A stretch of DNA of 64,000 nt from Chryseobacterium oncorhynchi (GCF_002899895.1 NZ_PPEI02000001.1:1-64000), one strand, 5' to 3'. Positions 7,767 through 18,690 are shown, counted from the stretch's first letter. Notes: generated by a model not told the origin, from the sequence alone. Numbers and translations: made by a program.

Positions 7767-8588
7767 TTATGATTTGAAGAATGCTAAAAGATCTTTATTG
7801 ATCGTTTCCGCTTCAGTAGTCGGCATTCCATGTGGGAAACCGGGATAAGAAATAAGTTTTCCATTCTTAAGCAGGGTAGCAGCTACTTTACCTGTTGTTT
7901 CAAATGGAACAATTTGATCATCCTCACCATGCATTACCAGGACTGGAATATCCACACTCTTAAGGTCTTCTGTGAAATCTGTTTCAGAAAAAGCTTTTAC
8001 ACAATCATAATGAGCTTTAATAGAACCATTCATACCTTGTCGCCACCAATTTCTTTGGATGCCCTCAGAAATATTGGCTCCTTCCCTGTTATATCCATAA
8101 AAAGGGAATGTGATGTCAATAAAGAATTGCGACCTGTGTTGAGCTGTATTATTTCGGATGTCATCAAAAACAGAAATAGGAACTCCATTTGGATTATTTT
8201 CATTTTGAACCATGATAGGAGTTACTGCACTCACTAAAACAGCTTTTGCAACTTTTCCATTGCCGTGTTTGGCTACATATCGGATCACTTCACCACCACC
8301 TGTAGAGTGTCCAACATGGATTACATCCTTTAAATCTAGGGCTTCTACAATTTCGGCAACATCAGATGCGTAAGTGTCCATATTATGCCCGTAAGGCGTC
8401 TGTTCTGATCTTCCATGTCCTCTTCTATCGTGAGCGATAACTCTGTAACCTTGCTCCAGAAAGAAAAACAGCTGCGCATCCCAGTCATCACTGGATAGCG
8501 GCCATCCGTGGTGAAAAAATATAGTTTGTCCTTTTCCCCAATCTTTATAATAAATCTCTGTTCCGTCTTTTAAGGTAAGTGTACTCAT
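7767..8588 (-). CDS. Alpha/beta hydrolase, cofactor-free chloroperoxidase/esterase type
   Basis: 273 residues without a signal peptide, so cytoplasmic. It carries the full signature of the non-haem chloroperoxidase subfamily: oxyanion-hole HHGWPLSSDDW near residue 26, DRRGHGRS near 54, nucleophile elbow GHSTGGG near 93, acid residue in MHGEDDQIVP near 221 and catalytic His in FPHGMP near 250. Members hydrolyse esters and can show perhydrolase activity in vitro; the natural substrate is usually unknown. The gene sits between infC and rpmI, which are normally adjacent, and is framed by its own promoter region and terminators, so it looks like an insertion into the translation cluster. Confidence 0.9.
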   Translation of the reverse strand: MSTLTLKDGTEIYYKDWGKGQTIFFHHGWPLSSDDWDAQLFFFLEQGYRVIAHDRRGHGRSEQTPYGHNMDTYASDVAEIVEALDLKDVIHVGHSTGGGEVIRYVAKHGNGKVAKAVLVSAVTPIMVQNENNPNGVPISVFDDIRNNTAQHRSQFFIDITFPFYGYNREGANISEGIQRNWWRQGMNGSIKAHYDCVKAFSETDFTEDLKSVDIPVLVMHGEDDQIVPFETTGKVAATLLKNGKLISYPGFPHGMPTTEAETINKDLLAFFKS

Positions 8589-8688
8589 TGTTTCTTTTTT
8601 TAATTATTAATAAATTGATTTGATTATTATAACAAATGTATGACTAAACCTTTTTATATGAATTGATGTAAGGTAATATTGAATAAAA

Positions 8689-8714
8689 AAAACCTCAAAT
8701 TACTTTGAGGTTTT
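8689..8714 (-). terminator. Terminator of infC
   Basis: Perfect 11-base stem aaaacctcaaa / tttgaggtttt with a ttac loop. It cuts infC off from rpmI-rplT, which in many genomes are co-transcribed with infC. Confidence 0.85.
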
Positions 8715-8735
8715 ATATTTAAAATAATGACTTAA

Positions 8736-9296
8736 TTATTTTGCTGGTTTTTTAGGACTCATCATCATAATCATCCTTTTTCCTTCAAGCTTAGGAAGCT
8801 GATCTACTTTCCCAACATGCTCTAGTTCTTGAGCTAGTTTTAAAAGCAAAATTTCTCCCTGATCCTTAAAGATAATCGAACGTCCTTTAAAAAATACGTA
8901 GGTCTTTAATTTAGAACCTTCTTCAAGGAATTTTTCAGCATGCTTTTTCTTAAATTCATAATCATGGTCGTCAGTCTGAGGCCCGAAACGGATCTCCTTT
9001 ACTACCACTTTTACTTGCTTTGCTTTAAGTTCCTTTTGTTTTTTCTTTTGCTCATATAAGAATTTTTTATATTCTAATATTCTAGCAATAAAAGGTTCTG
9101 CTTTATCAGAAATTACTACTAAGTCCAATTCTTGTTCCGCAGCAATCTGTCTTGCTTTGTCAATTGGATAAATTCCTGGCTCTACGTTATCGCCCACCAA
9201 ACGAAGCTCTCTCACACGAATTTTATCGTTGATCAAGTGTAAGTCCTCCTGTACAGGACGTCTTTGTGGGCCCCTGTTGTTAAATCTTTGTGCTAT
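8736..9296 (-). CDS. infC: Translation initiation factor IF-3, probably with a rare AUA start codon
   Basis: IF-3 prevents premature joining of the ribosomal subunits and checks start-codon choice. The N domain ([14 protein letters not shown]) and C domain ([21 protein letters not shown]) are both complete. No ATG or GTG exists at the N-terminus. The first possible standard alternative is TTG at 9236, which would begin just at INDK. The frame stays open for 20 more codons to ATA at 9294-9296, giving an N-terminal [20 protein letters not shown] extension of the type seen before INDK in related IF-3 proteins (186 residues in all). IF-3 genes elsewhere use AUU and autoregulate through it. I therefore prefer the ATA start. 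A terminator follows the gene. Confidence 0.85.
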   Translation of the reverse strand: MAQRFNNRGPQRRPVQEDLHLINDKIRVRELRLVGDNVEPGIYPIDKARQIAAEQELDLVVISDKAEPFIARILEYKKFLYEQKKKQKELKAKQVKVVVKEIRFGPQTDDHDYEFKKKHAEKFLEEGSKLKTYVFFKGRSIIFKDQGEILLLKLAQELEHVGKVDQLPKLEGKRMIMMMSPKKPAK

Positions 9297-9399
9297 TGTA
9301 TTATAATTTTATTGGTTAATTTTCTATTTAAATATTTAAAAATCAAATGATTAAAAGACTATTTTACTTTAGGTAATTTTGTTTTTTAATCTTTAATAA

Positions 9400-11319
9400 T
9401 TAAATCGCTGCTTCCTTTTTGAAGTAAGTTACGAAATCTTCAAGTTTCATTACTCCAAGATCTCCTTCACCACGTCTTCTTACAGAAATCGTGCCTTCAT
9501 TTTCTTCATTTTCTCCTACTACAAGCATGAAAGGAATTTTATTCAATTCAGCATCACGGATCTTCTTACCTGTCTTCTCGTTTCTATCATCAATCTGACC
9601 GCTAATATCGTGATTTTCCAAAAATTGTGAAACTTTTTTTGAATAATCTACATATTTTTCACTGATAGGTAGAATAATAAACTGATCAGGGCTTAACCAC
9701 AGTGGGAAATCTCCGGCAGTATTTTCAAGCAAGATAGCAATAAAACGCTCCATAGAACCAAATGGCGCTCTGTGGATCATCACTGGTCTGTGCTTTTCGT
9801 TATCATTTCCGATATAGTGAAGATCAAATCTTTCCGGTAGGTTATAATCCACCTGAATAGTTCCTAATTGCCATTTTCTTCCTAATGCATCTTTCACCAT
9901 GAAGTCAAGTTTAGGACCATAGAATGCTGCTTCTCCGTATTCAACAACTGTTTTTAAACCTTTCTTCTGAGCTGCATTGATAATTGCACTCTCAGCTTTT
10001 TCCCAGTTTTCATCAGATCCGATATACTTTTCTCTGTTTTCAGGATCTCTTAATGACACCTGAGTAACAAAATCTTCAAAACCTAAAGATTTGAAAACAT
10101 ATAGCGTTAAGTCGATAACTTTTTCAAATTCTTCAGAAAGCTGATCCGGAGTACAGAAAAGGTGAGCATCATCCTGAGTAAATCCACGAACTCTTGTTAA
10201 TCCGTGAAGCTCTCCACTTTGCTCATATCTGTAAACAGTACCGAATTCTGCATATCTTTTTGGTAAATCTCTGTAGCTCCATTGTGAAGTCTTGTAGATC
10301 TCACAGTGGTGCGGACAGTTCATTGGCTTCAACAAAAATTCTTCTCCTTCATTTGGAGTTTTGATGGGCTGGAAGCTGTCTGCTCCATATTTATCCCAGT
10401 GTCCGGAAGTTACATACAATTCTTTTGCCCCGATATGTGGTGACATTACGAATTCATAACCTCCTTTTTTCTGAGCATCCGAAAGGAAATTCTCTAATTT
10501 TCTTCTTAAAGCAGTACCTTTTGGTAACCAAAGTGGTAGTCCTGCACCTACTTTTTCAGAGAATGCGAATATTCCAAGTTCTTTACCTAATTTTCTATGA
10601 TCTCTTCTTTTTGCTTCTTCCAATCTTTCAAGATATTCAGTAAGGTCTTTCTGCTTAGGGAAAGAAATACCATATACTCTTGTAAGCTGAGGGTTCTTTT
10701 CATTTCCTCTCCAATATGCTCCTGCTGCATTTAAGATCTTAACTGCTTTTACAATTCCCGTGTTAGGAATATGTCCTCCACGGCATAGGTCTGTAAAGTT
10801 ATCATGGGTTACAAAAGTGATTTCTCCATCATTAAGATTAGTGATCAATTCTACTTTGTAAGGATTGTCTGCATATGTTTTTAAAGCATCTTCTTTAGAA
10901 ACCGGATACAAAGAGAAAGTAGAACCTTTCTTTGCATTTTCAAGGAGCTTCTTTTCAATCTTCTCAAAATCTTTTTCAGATAAGCTTTCATCCCCGAAGT
11001 CTACATCATAGTAGAATCCGCTTTCAATTGCCGGACCAATGGTCAACTTAGCATTAGGATAAAACTCAAGGATAGCCTGCGCCAAAAGGTGGGCAGAAGA
11101 ATGCCAGAAAGCTTTCTTTCCAAGATCATCATTCCAGGTCAAAAGTTGTACCGTTGAATCCGTGGTTATAGGCGTGGTCGTCTCTACTTGTGTACCGTTA
11201 ACAATTGCGGAAATGGTATTTCTAGCCAATCCCTCGCTTATCGATTTTGCCACATCTAGAGGAGTAACTGCTCCTTCGAATTCTTTGACACTACTGTCTG
11301 GAAGTGTAATTTTTATCAT
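9400..11319 (-). CDS. thrS: Threonine-tRNA ligase
   Basis: 639 residues, the standard bacterial length. An N-terminal TGS domain (1-61) is followed by the editing domain with HSSAHLLAQ (near residue 74) and the class II catalytic core with the zinc-binding [10 protein letters not shown] segment and motif [11 protein letters not shown]. The C-terminal anticodon-binding domain contains [15 protein letters not shown]. It charges tRNA-Thr in the cytoplasm and hydrolyses mischarged Ser-tRNA. It is the first gene of the thrS-infC translation cluster on the minus strand, with infC beginning 103 bases after its stop codon. Confidence 0.97.
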   Translation of the reverse strand: MIKITLPDSSVKEFEGAVTPLDVAKSISEGLARNTISAIVNGTQVETTTPITTDSTVQLLTWNDDLGKKAFWHSSAHLLAQAILEFYPNAKLTIGPAIESGFYYDVDFGDESLSEKDFEKIEKKLLENAKKGSTFSLYPVSKEDALKTYADNPYKVELITNLNDGEITFVTHDNFTDLCRGGHIPNTGIVKAVKILNAAGAYWRGNEKNPQLTRVYGISFPKQKDLTEYLERLEEAKRRDHRKLGKELGIFAFSEKVGAGLPLWLPKGTALRRKLENFLSDAQKKGGYEFVMSPHIGAKELYVTSGHWDKYGADSFQPIKTPNEGEEFLLKPMNCPHHCEIYKTSQWSYRDLPKRYAEFGTVYRYEQSGELHGLTRVRGFTQDDAHLFCTPDQLSEEFEKVIDLTLYVFKSLGFEDFVTQVSLRDPENREKYIGSDENWEKAESAIINAAQKKGLKTVVEYGEAAFYGPKLDFMVKDALGRKWQLGTIQVDYNLPERFDLHYIGNDNEKHRPVMIHRAPFGSMERFIAILLENTAGDFPLWLSPDQFIILPISEKYVDYSKKVSQFLENHDISGQIDDRNEKTGKKIRDAELNKIPFMLVVGENEENEGTISVRRRGEGDLGVMKLEDFVTYFKKEAAI

Positions 11320-11343
11320 TGTTTACTAAGAAATTTTAAGAGG

Positions 11344-11351
11344 CAAAAATA
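11344..11351 (-). promoter_or_regulatory. Candidate -7 box for thrS
   Basis: Minus-strand TATTTTTG, an exact TAnnTTTG match 24 bases before the thrS ATG. No clear -33 element. Confidence 0.4.
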
Positions 11352-11411
11352 CGCATTTTTTAGATAAAATACTATATTAGCATATATTTAGAATGATAAT
11401 TAATATTAAAA

Positions 11412-12608
11412 ATGAAAAAGATACTGGTTGTTTTTGTCTCGCTGAGTTCTGTATTTAGTTTTTCACAACAAAATACATCCAAGTTTTCTGTTAATTACAA
11501 TAAAAATATTGAAACTTATTTTCTGGCAGAAATCCTTTCAGCAGAACACCGAAAAAATAATAAAGATTTCGAACTCTATAAAATAAAAGAATGTTCTGAA
11601 TACCAGCCTATTGTAAAGAGTGCGTTATCGAAGTATAAGAGATTGAAAAACTCAGATATTGCTATTTCTACAGCTAAAATCAATGATGTTTTGCTGGAAA
11701 AATATGGTTCAGGAAACGATATTCTGATGAAATCCTTACTATACCATAAAGAATTTCCTTCCACAGAATGGCTCAATAATTATGAATATAGCAGCAACAA
11801 TCTGACAAAGGAACAGAACGAAGAAATTACTCAATTAATTAAAAATTATCTCTCAGAACTTTCAAAATTTTATATTCAGGAGAACATTGAACAGTTTTTT
11901 ACAGAAAATAAAAGCTTTTACAGTGGTGGAATAAAAGAGTACAGCAAGCAGATTCCGTCTGGTTTTACCAAGGCAATGGAACAATTTTATGGTGAAAGTT
12001 TTAATGCGTATACCATTCTTATTTCACCCATGATGATGTGGCCTATTGAGGATAACGAAGGGAGAGGAATTGGTACAGACGTAGTTTTAAAATCGGGACT
12101 TAAGGATATTTATGAGATTGCAAGCCCGTTTATGAAAGTTCAGAAAGAAGGACAATTTGGGTATGATAACCAGTTTCAGGCAAGATTTCTAAGCATTCAT
12201 GAGTTCGGGCATTCATTTGTTAATAAAGAAGTATACAAACATAAGAGTAGCCTCGAAAAATTCAAGAACTTGTTTGAAACTTCAAAATTAAAGGAAACAA
12301 TGATCAAAACAGGTGGCTATGGCGATTATCAAACGTGTGTTGCTGAGCATTTGGTAAGATTGGGGGAAATTCAAACGGCAAGAATTCAAAAAGATTTTGA
12401 AAGAGCCAAGAGACTGGAGGAGTATCATTTAAGAAATAACTTCATTTTTATTCCACAGTTAGAAGAGAAATTGAAAGAATATAATTCCAATAGAAAAAAG
12501 TATAAAACATTTGGGGATTTTGTTCCTCAGTTGTTAGAGGTTTTTGAAAATAGCAGTATTGAATTTATCAATAATGCGTTGACAAGCGACAAGAAAGAAA
12601 AACCATAA
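11412..12608 (+). CDS. Exported DUF4932-like protein with HExxH motif
   Basis: 398 residues with a signal peptide (MKKILVVFVSLSSVFSFSQ), so exported across the inner membrane. The central region includes YTILISPMMMWP and the zinc-protease-like HEFGHSF at about residue 264, followed by a helical C-terminus. I associate this layout with DUF4932 proteins of Bacteroidota, from memory. No T9SS tail or lipobox is visible, so the product is probably periplasmic. The dipeptidase gene starts 13 bases downstream, suggesting co-transcription and a possible role in peptide processing. Proteolytic activity is an inference from the HExxH motif only. Confidence 0.75.
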   Translation: MKKILVVFVSLSSVFSFSQQNTSKFSVNYNKNIETYFLAEILSAEHRKNNKDFELYKIKECSEYQPIVKSALSKYKRLKNSDIAISTAKINDVLLEKYGSGNDILMKSLLYHKEFPSTEWLNNYEYSSNNLTKEQNEEITQLIKNYLSELSKFYIQENIEQFFTENKSFYSGGIKEYSKQIPSGFTKAMEQFYGESFNAYTILISPMMMWPIEDNEGRGIGTDVVLKSGLKDIYEIASPFMKVQKEGQFGYDNQFQARFLSIHEFGHSFVNKEVYKHKSSLEKFKNLFETSKLKETMIKTGGYGDYQTCVAEHLVRLGEIQTARIQKDFERAKRLEEYHLRNNFIFIPQLEEKLKEYNSNRKKYKTFGDFVPQLLEVFENSSIEFINNALTSDKKEKP

Positions 12609-12621
12609 ATTGCATCTAACT

Positions 12622-13596
12622 ATGAATACAATAAACATTGACTTACACTGCGATCTACTATACCATTTACTAAGAGCAAATTCAACCATTGATGATAAAG
12701 AAATAGGCTGTTCATTACCTTATTTAAAAGAGGGAAATGTAAAGCTTCAGGTGATGGCTATCTATTCTGGAACAGGCATAGATAGTACTGTTTATGGATT
12801 AGAGCAAAGCAAATTATTTTCAAATTTGATCAAAAATGAAAACTTTTTTCTCTTTGATCATGAGAATTATAAAAATCCAGAAAATAAAAATCGGGTAGGA
12901 GTTATTGCTTCCATTGAAAATGCTTCTTCTTTTTGTGATGAAACTGAAAGTCTGGAATCTGGTTTTAAAAAGCTGGAAACCATTATCCAGAACACCCAAA
13001 AAGTTCTTTATATAGGAATTACCCATCATTTGGAAAATCGTTTTGGAGGCGGAAACAATGCTAAAGCAGGCTTGAAAGAGGATGGAAAGATATTAATAGA
13101 TTATATTGCTGATAAAAAGATTGCTATTGATCTTGCTCATACCAGTGATCAGTTAGCCTATGATATTTTCACTTATATTGATCAAAAAAATTACTCAATA
13201 CCAATTCTGGCAAGCCATTCCAATTACAGAACAATCTATAAGAACAACAGAAATCTGCCGGATGAATTAGCTAAAGAAGTGATTAAAAGAAAAGGATTGA
13301 TTGGTCTCAACTTTATCAAAGATTATATTGATCTTGAAAACTCCGAAAGACTGTATGAGCATATCCAATACGGCCTTGATTTGGGTGGAGAAGACTGTAT
13401 TGCCTACGGAGCAGATTATTTCTACTGGAAAGATCACCCGGACACCTCGCGCCATCCGTTTTTCTTTGAAGAACATTCCAATGCTTCAGTATATCCGGCA
13501 ATCAATAGTGAAATTGAAAAGAGATTTTCTTCTGAATTGGTAGAAAAGATCAGCCACAAAAATGCTTTGGATTTTATAAAAAATATCTATAAATAA
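12622..13596 (+). CDS. Peptidase M19 family dipeptidase
   Basis: A renal-dipeptidase-type TIM barrel metalloenzyme of 324 residues that hydrolyses dipeptides. The N-terminal HxD metal motif (DLHCDLL), the bridging Glu region (VIASIENA), the second metal His region (IDLAHTSD) and ASHSNYR are all visible. No signal peptide, so cytoplasmic. The frame could be read from a TTG at 12610, two bases after the previous stop codon, but the ATG at 12622 starts directly at the conserved N-terminus and is preferred. It probably shares a transcript with the upstream exported HExxH protein. Confidence 0.85.
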   Translation: MNTINIDLHCDLLYHLLRANSTIDDKEIGCSLPYLKEGNVKLQVMAIYSGTGIDSTVYGLEQSKLFSNLIKNENFFLFDHENYKNPENKNRVGVIASIENASSFCDETESLESGFKKLETIIQNTQKVLYIGITHHLENRFGGGNNAKAGLKEDGKILIDYIADKKIAIDLAHTSDQLAYDIFTYIDQKNYSIPILASHSNYRTIYKNNRNLPDELAKEVIKRKGLIGLNFIKDYIDLENSERLYEHIQYGLDLGGEDCIAYGADYFYWKDHPDTSRHPFFFEEHSNASVYPAINSEIEKRFSSELVEKISHKNALDFIKNIYK

Positions 13597-13631
13597 AATA
13601 TTGTACTAGAATATTTAAGATCATTTATTCG

Positions 13632-13694
13632 CTCACAGATTTAGCAAATTAAGCAGTTTTTTTGTATGCCTGCGATGTCAGCTAAATCTGTGAG
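13632..13694. repeat. REP-like palindromic repeat, copy 1
   Basis: A perfect 14-base inverted repeat (ctcacagatttagc / gctaaatctgtgag) with a 35-base loop between convergent genes. It belongs to the same family as elements at 56716, 60182, 60985, 63053 and 63317 and may also act as a bidirectional terminator. Confidence 0.7.
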
Positions 13695-13794
13695 GGAGTA
13701 TTATCAAAATAAATTATTCATTTTTTTTAGGTTTAATTATACATTAAATAAAATATTCTAATATATTTTGATATAGTATTTTACGATATTTTAT

Positions 13795-15339
13795 TTAATG
13801 TTTTCTTTTGTACTTTACTTTCTGCTTAATAATTTCAATTACATCCACATTCTGTACTTTAGATCTGATCCATCCATGAATATCAATATAAAATAATGAA
13901 CGTCTGTAATATTCATTGTTAGAGAATTCTTCCAGTTTTTTATCAAAACTTTCAAATGCTTTTTGTCTTTGATCCAATACTTGATTATTAAGATTCTTAA
14001 AAAACTGAATACTTTCAAAATGAAACTCCTCCGGCTTTTTCATTTTTTTAGCAAACTTAAGCGTGGAAGTGATAAATTCATCATAATCTTCATCATTTCC
14101 TGACTCATATTTAGACATTAAAATCAATATTCGGGTATGGAATAGCAGATCTTCCTGTACATTACCTTTCGATTCAATGACACGCATGGAATATTCAATA
14201 GCTTTCTTATACATTTTACTTCCAAAAAACATGGCAGCCATTTTAAGGTAAAGGATCATAAAATGGTGTTCATCAATTCTCTCCCGAAGCTTTTCCATTT
14301 TCAATTCAATCTCCGGAATAAGCTTTGTCCCTGTGAAAAATTCACCTTTTACAAAATGAATATTCATCAATGTGTTGTAGCGCGTTAGAAAAATAAGGGA
14401 TTGAAGGTTTTCATTTTGGGAAAAGTTTTCGGCATTAACCATGGTATTAAAATCTTCAAAATTCTCCTCTAGAATATCGATATTTCCATACAGGAAAAGA
14501 ATTTTCAGTAGGTAAGTATTGCCTTTTATATACCAAACAGGATGGCTATGGATCATTTCAGGATTTTTATGAAATAAATCTACCCATTGATAAGCGTATT
14601 TCAGAGTATATTTATAATCTTGCAGAAGCTGATTTTTCCAAACATGTGCCTTAAAATACCAAAGTTTTTCAGTGAAATTCAATCTGTCAAATCTGATATT
14701 TTTAATCTGAGCATTAAAAACCTCCAGAACTTCTTCCCTGTCTACACCGTTTTTTACATAGCCATGAGTTAGCATTTCACTGTATAACTTCAGAGAAAGA
14801 TTAGAAAGTTTTGTGGTATATCGATTCTGTTTACTAAGCTCCTGAGATTGTCTGATTAGCTCTTCAGCTCGCCCCTCAATACTTCTTGTAATAAATTGAG
14901 ATTCAATTACTTTTTCAAGATCAATGATTTCAGAGGCAATACTTTTTTCATCAAGTTCCAGTGCTGTCTGCTTCGTTTTGTCAAGAATTTTTAAAGCTTG
15001 CTTATAAAGTCCTTTTTGATACAGAATATTTGCAAAATCAAGCTGTTCCCGAAGTTGAATCCTATAATTCTGATGACTCGGATTCATGCGGAGACTTACC
15101 AGAATTTGCTTATAAAGATGTGCCTTTAAATTGGAAAGCTGCTGCTTTGTAGATATTTTTTTCTCAATGATGATAGCTTCATCATACTCTTTCATCTTGT
15201 CCATTTCAGAAAAAAGGAGTAGAAATTTGGCATCTACGTTAATACCGAGACGGTTAACATACAACTTAAACTGTCGTTTCTCAGAGGTGGTCAATGACTT
15301 TACCAATACAAACAAAAAATCTTTCTGCAATTCTGCCAT
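13795..15339 (-). CDS. Helical-repeat (TPR-like) protein of unknown function
   Basis: 514 residues with no signal peptide. Almost the whole sequence is predicted by eye to be paired helices (for example ILYQKGLYKQALKILDKTKQ and KMYKKAIEYSMRVIES, which resemble degenerate TPR units). No catalytic motif is visible. It is divergent from leuA with a 148-base gap. TPR-like folds usually mediate protein contacts. I do not recognise a named family. Confidence 0.8.
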   Translation of the reverse strand: MAELQKDFLFVLVKSLTTSEKRQFKLYVNRLGINVDAKFLLLFSEMDKMKEYDEAIIIEKKISTKQQLSNLKAHLYKQILVSLRMNPSHQNYRIQLREQLDFANILYQKGLYKQALKILDKTKQTALELDEKSIASEIIDLEKVIESQFITRSIEGRAEELIRQSQELSKQNRYTTKLSNLSLKLYSEMLTHGYVKNGVDREEVLEVFNAQIKNIRFDRLNFTEKLWYFKAHVWKNQLLQDYKYTLKYAYQWVDLFHKNPEMIHSHPVWYIKGNTYLLKILFLYGNIDILEENFEDFNTMVNAENFSQNENLQSLIFLTRYNTLMNIHFVKGEFFTGTKLIPEIELKMEKLRERIDEHHFMILYLKMAAMFFGSKMYKKAIEYSMRVIESKGNVQEDLLFHTRILILMSKYESGNDEDYDEFITSTLKFAKKMKKPEEFHFESIQFFKNLNNQVLDQRQKAFESFDKKLEEFSNNEYYRRSLFYIDIHGWIRSKVQNVDVIEIIKQKVKYKRKH

Positions 15340-15451
15340 TGTAAATTTTTGGAATTTAAATAATTAATTATCAATTAGATAAAACTATCTCTTCAACTAT
15401 TGAATATTGTAATTTTTAGGGAAAATAAAAATTTTAAAATATTGCAAGCTG

Positions 15452-15459
15452 TAGTTTTG
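15452..15459 (+). promoter_or_regulatory. Candidate -7 box of the leucine operon
   Basis: TAGTTTTG, an exact TAnnTTTG match, 28 bases before the leuA ATG. No leader peptide or attenuator could be seen in the short leader. Confidence 0.45.
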
Positions 15460-15487
15460 AACCAAAATTAAGTAAAAAACTTCATTT

Positions 15488-16651
15488 ATGAATTCCGAAA
15501 AAATTGAAATTTTTGATACCACACTGCGAGATGGGGAACAGGTTCCAGGATGTAAACTGAATACGGAACAAAAACTGATTATTGCTGAAAGGCTGGATGA
15601 ACTAGGAGTTGATATCATTGAAGCAGGATTTCCGATTTCAAGTCCGGGAGATTTTGAATCTGTTTCTGAAATTTCAAAACTGGTAAGAAATGCAAAGGTA
15701 TGCGGACTGACAAGAGCTAATAAAAAAGATATTGATACAGCTGCTGAAGCTTTAAAATTTGCAAAGAAACCAAGAATACATACCGGAATCGGAACTTCTG
15801 ATTCTCATATCAAGTATAAATTCAATTCCACAAGAGAAAATATTATTGAACGTGCTGCTGAAGCAGTACGATATGCCAAGGGTTATGTAGAAGATGTAGA
15901 GTTTTATGCTGAAGATGCTGGAAGAACGGATAATGCTTATCTGGCTCAGGTATGTGAAGCAGTAATAAAAGCAGGAGCTACTGTTCTAAATATTCCTGAT
16001 ACTACAGGATATTGTCTTCCAGAGGAATATGGTCAGAAAATCAAATACCTGAGAGAAAATGTAAAGGGAATTGAAAAAGCTGTTTTATCATGTCACTGTC
16101 ATAATGATCTGGGTTTGGCAACAGCAAATTCTATTGCAGGGGCCATCAATGGAGCCAGGCAGATAGAATGTACTATCAACGGATTGGGAGAAAGAGCAGG
16201 AAATACAGCTTTAGAAGAGGTTGTGATGATTCTGAAACAGCATAAAGATTTAAATCTGCACACTAATATCAATCCAAGAATGCTGAATGAAATGAGTACA
16301 ATGGTTTCTGATCTGATGGGAATGTCTGTACAACCCAATAAAGCAATTGTGGGAGCTAATGCATTTGCACACAGCTCTGGGATTCATCAGGATGGGGTAA
16401 TCAAAAACAGAGAAACCTATGAGATCATTGATCCTGCAGAAGTAGGTGTAAATGCTTCTACCATTATTCTTACAGCAAGAAGCGGGCGTTCAGCATTGGC
16501 GTATCGCTTTAAACATATTGGTTATGATGTAACGAAAAATGAGCTTGATTATCTGTATCAGGAGTTCTTAAAGATTGCAGACCTTAAGAAAGAAATAGAC
16601 AATGAAGATCTAGCCTTGATCATGGAAATCTGCAGCAGAAAAATAGTATAG
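15488..16651 (+). CDS. leuA: 2-Isopropylmalate synthase, short form without regulatory domain
   Basis: It condenses acetyl-CoA with 2-oxoisovalerate in the first committed step of leucine synthesis. The DRE-TIM barrel signature [13 protein letters not shown] is at residues 9-21, the metal motif [11 protein letters not shown] lies near 200, and GLGERAGN near 233. The protein has 387 residues against about 510 for the long form: after the short helical region ending ICSRKIV there is no C-terminal allosteric leucine-binding domain. Position at the head of leuA-leuC-leuD-leuB decides the assignment against homocitrate synthase. Loss of the domain suggests that classical leucine feedback is absent or different. 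Confidence 0.92.
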   Translation: MNSEKIEIFDTTLRDGEQVPGCKLNTEQKLIIAERLDELGVDIIEAGFPISSPGDFESVSEISKLVRNAKVCGLTRANKKDIDTAAEALKFAKKPRIHTGIGTSDSHIKYKFNSTRENIIERAAEAVRYAKGYVEDVEFYAEDAGRTDNAYLAQVCEAVIKAGATVLNIPDTTGYCLPEEYGQKIKYLRENVKGIEKAVLSCHCHNDLGLATANSIAGAINGARQIECTINGLGERAGNTALEEVVMILKQHKDLNLHTNINPRMLNEMSTMVSDLMGMSVQPNKAIVGANAFAHSSGIHQDGVIKNRETYEIIDPAEVGVNASTIILTARSGRSALAYRFKHIGYDVTKNELDYLYQEFLKIADLKKEIDNEDLALIMEICSRKIV

Positions 16652-16680
16652 GTTTGATTTAATTCAAGATAAAGTAAAAA

Positions 16681-18069
16681 ATGAACAACGATAAAAAGAC
16701 ACTTTTTGATAAGGTTTGGGATGCTCATGTGGTGGACACGGTACCTGACGGACCGCAAATTATTTATATAGACAAACATCTGATTCATGAAGTAACAAGT
16801 CCACAAGCCTTTGCAGAGCTTGAATCCAGAGACCTGAAAATATTCCGACCAGAGCAGATTGTAGCCACTGCTGATCATAATGTGCCAACACTTCATCAAG
16901 AGGAGCCTATTCGGGATGAGTTATCAAGAAATCAGGTTCAGCAACTGACGGAAAATTGCCAGAAAAACAATATTGAATTATTCGGGCTAGGCCATCAATA
17001 TCAAGGGATTGTTCACATTATTGCGCCTGAGCTTGGTATTACACAACCTGGTATGAGCATTGTTTGTGGTGATAGCCATACTTCTACACATGGAGCATTT
17101 GGAGCTATTGCATTTGGAATCGGAACCAGTCAGGTTGCACAGGTTTTTGCCAGCCAATGCTTATTGCTTAACAAACCAAAATCCATGAGAATTACTGTGA
17201 ATGGTAAGCTTAATGAAAATGTTCAGCCTAAGGACGTTATTCTTTACATTATTTCTAAAATAGGAACAGACGGCGGAACGGGATATTTCTGTGAGTATGC
17301 AGGAAACGTATTCGAGGAAATGTCTATGGAAGGAAGAATGACTGTCTGTAACATGAGTATTGAAATGGGAGCCAGAGGGGGAATGATTGCCCCTGATGAA
17401 ACGACTTTTGAATATGTACAAGGACGAGAGTTTGCTCCAAAAGGAGAGGGTTGGGATGAAAAAGTAGCCTATTGGAATACCTTGAAAACAGATGAAGGAG
17501 CCGTTTTTGATAAAGAACTTTCCTTTGATGCTTCAGGAATTTATCCAATGATTACCTATGGAACAAATCCGGGGATGGGAATTTCAATCCGCGAGACTAT
17601 TCCTGCACCACAAAGTGAATCTGAAGCAAAAGCTTTACAATATATGGGGCTGAAAGCAGGGCAGGCTCTTTCCAGTATCAAAGTAAATTATGTATTCATA
17701 GGAAGCTGTACCAATGCCAGGATAGAAGATTTCCGTTCTGCAGCTCAATATATTAAAGGGAAAAGTAAATCAGAGGCGGTAAAAGCATTGATTGTTCCCG
17801 GTTCACAGCAGGTTGTAAAGCAAATTTATGAAGAAGGATTGGATAAAATCTTTAATGAAGCCGGATTCCAGATCCGTCAGCCTGGTTGTTCTGCTTGTCT
17901 GGCTATGAATGATGATAAAATTCCTGAAGGAGAATATTGTGTGTCTACTTCTAACAGAAACTTTGAAGGAAGACAGGGGCAAGGAGCAAGAACTATTTTG
18001 GCAAGCCCGCTTACGGCAGCTAAAGCAGCAATAGAAGGTAGAATTTCAGCCTTTGAAAACTTAAACTAG
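16681..18069 (+). CDS. leuC: 3-Isopropylmalate dehydratase large subunit
   Basis: 462 residues, full length. An aconitase-family protein that binds a [4Fe-4S] cluster; the cluster cysteines are visible in [13 protein letters not shown] and in the paired CSACLAMN segment. [15 protein letters not shown] marks the active-site region. With LeuD it isomerises 2- to 3-isopropylmalate. It lies 29 bases after leuA and 12 bases before leuD, so one operon. Confidence 0.96.
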   Translation: MNNDKKTLFDKVWDAHVVDTVPDGPQIIYIDKHLIHEVTSPQAFAELESRDLKIFRPEQIVATADHNVPTLHQEEPIRDELSRNQVQQLTENCQKNNIELFGLGHQYQGIVHIIAPELGITQPGMSIVCGDSHTSTHGAFGAIAFGIGTSQVAQVFASQCLLLNKPKSMRITVNGKLNENVQPKDVILYIISKIGTDGGTGYFCEYAGNVFEEMSMEGRMTVCNMSIEMGARGGMIAPDETTFEYVQGREFAPKGEGWDEKVAYWNTLKTDEGAVFDKELSFDASGIYPMITYGTNPGMGISIRETIPAPQSESEAKALQYMGLKAGQALSSIKVNYVFIGSCTNARIEDFRSAAQYIKGKSKSEAVKALIVPGSQQVVKQIYEEGLDKIFNEAGFQIRQPGCSACLAMNDDKIPEGEYCVSTSNRNFEGRQGQGARTILASPLTAAKAAIEGRISAFENLN

Positions 18070-18081
18070 ATAGAGAAGTAC

Positions 18082-18690
18082 ATGCAAAAATTAGTTATTA
18101 TAAAATCCCGAGCAGTTCCATTGCCGGCAGAAAATATAGATACAGACCAGATTATTCCGGCAAGATTCCTGAAAAGTATAGATAGAAAAGGTTTCGGAGA
18201 AAATTTGTTCAGAGATTGGAGATTTAATATTCATACAGGAGAACCGAATTCTGATTTCGTTTTAAATAATCCTAAATTCGAGGGTAAGATTCTGGTGGCA
18301 GGAAATAATTTTGGTTGTGGAAGTAGTCGTGAGCATGCAGCCTGGTCTTTAACGGATTATGGCTTTAAAGTGATTATTTCCAGTTATTTCGCAGATATCT
18401 TTAAAGGGAATGCACTGAATAACGGACTTCTTCCCGTAAAGGTTTCCGAAGGTTTTTTAAAAGAGATTTTAGAAGGAATCAATGAAAATCCTGACAATGA
18501 AATTGCTATTGATGTGGAATTACAGTCGATCAGCTTTAAAGATGCCACTGAAACCTTTGAACTTGATTCATACAAAAAAATATGCCTTTTGAACGGCTAT
18601 GACGATATTGATTTTTTAATCAGCAAAAAACAGGCGATTACAGAGTTTGAACTAAAAACACAGAAAACAAATGAGCAACAATTATTTTAA
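18082..18690 (+). CDS. leuD: 3-Isopropylmalate dehydratase small subunit
   Basis: 202 residues, the usual length for the swivelling domain of the isomerase. Signature sequences are [15 protein letters not shown] near residue 18 and [13 protein letters not shown] near 75. It works as a heterodimer with LeuC. Its last 20 bases overlap the start of leuB, pointing to translational coupling. Confidence 0.96.
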   Translation: MQKLVIIKSRAVPLPAENIDTDQIIPARFLKSIDRKGFGENLFRDWRFNIHTGEPNSDFVLNNPKFEGKILVAGNNFGCGSSREHAAWSLTDYGFKVIISSYFADIFKGNALNNGLLPVKVSEGFLKEILEGINENPDNEIAIDVELQSISFKDATETFELDSYKKICLLNGYDDIDFLISKKQAITEFELKTQKTNEQQLF

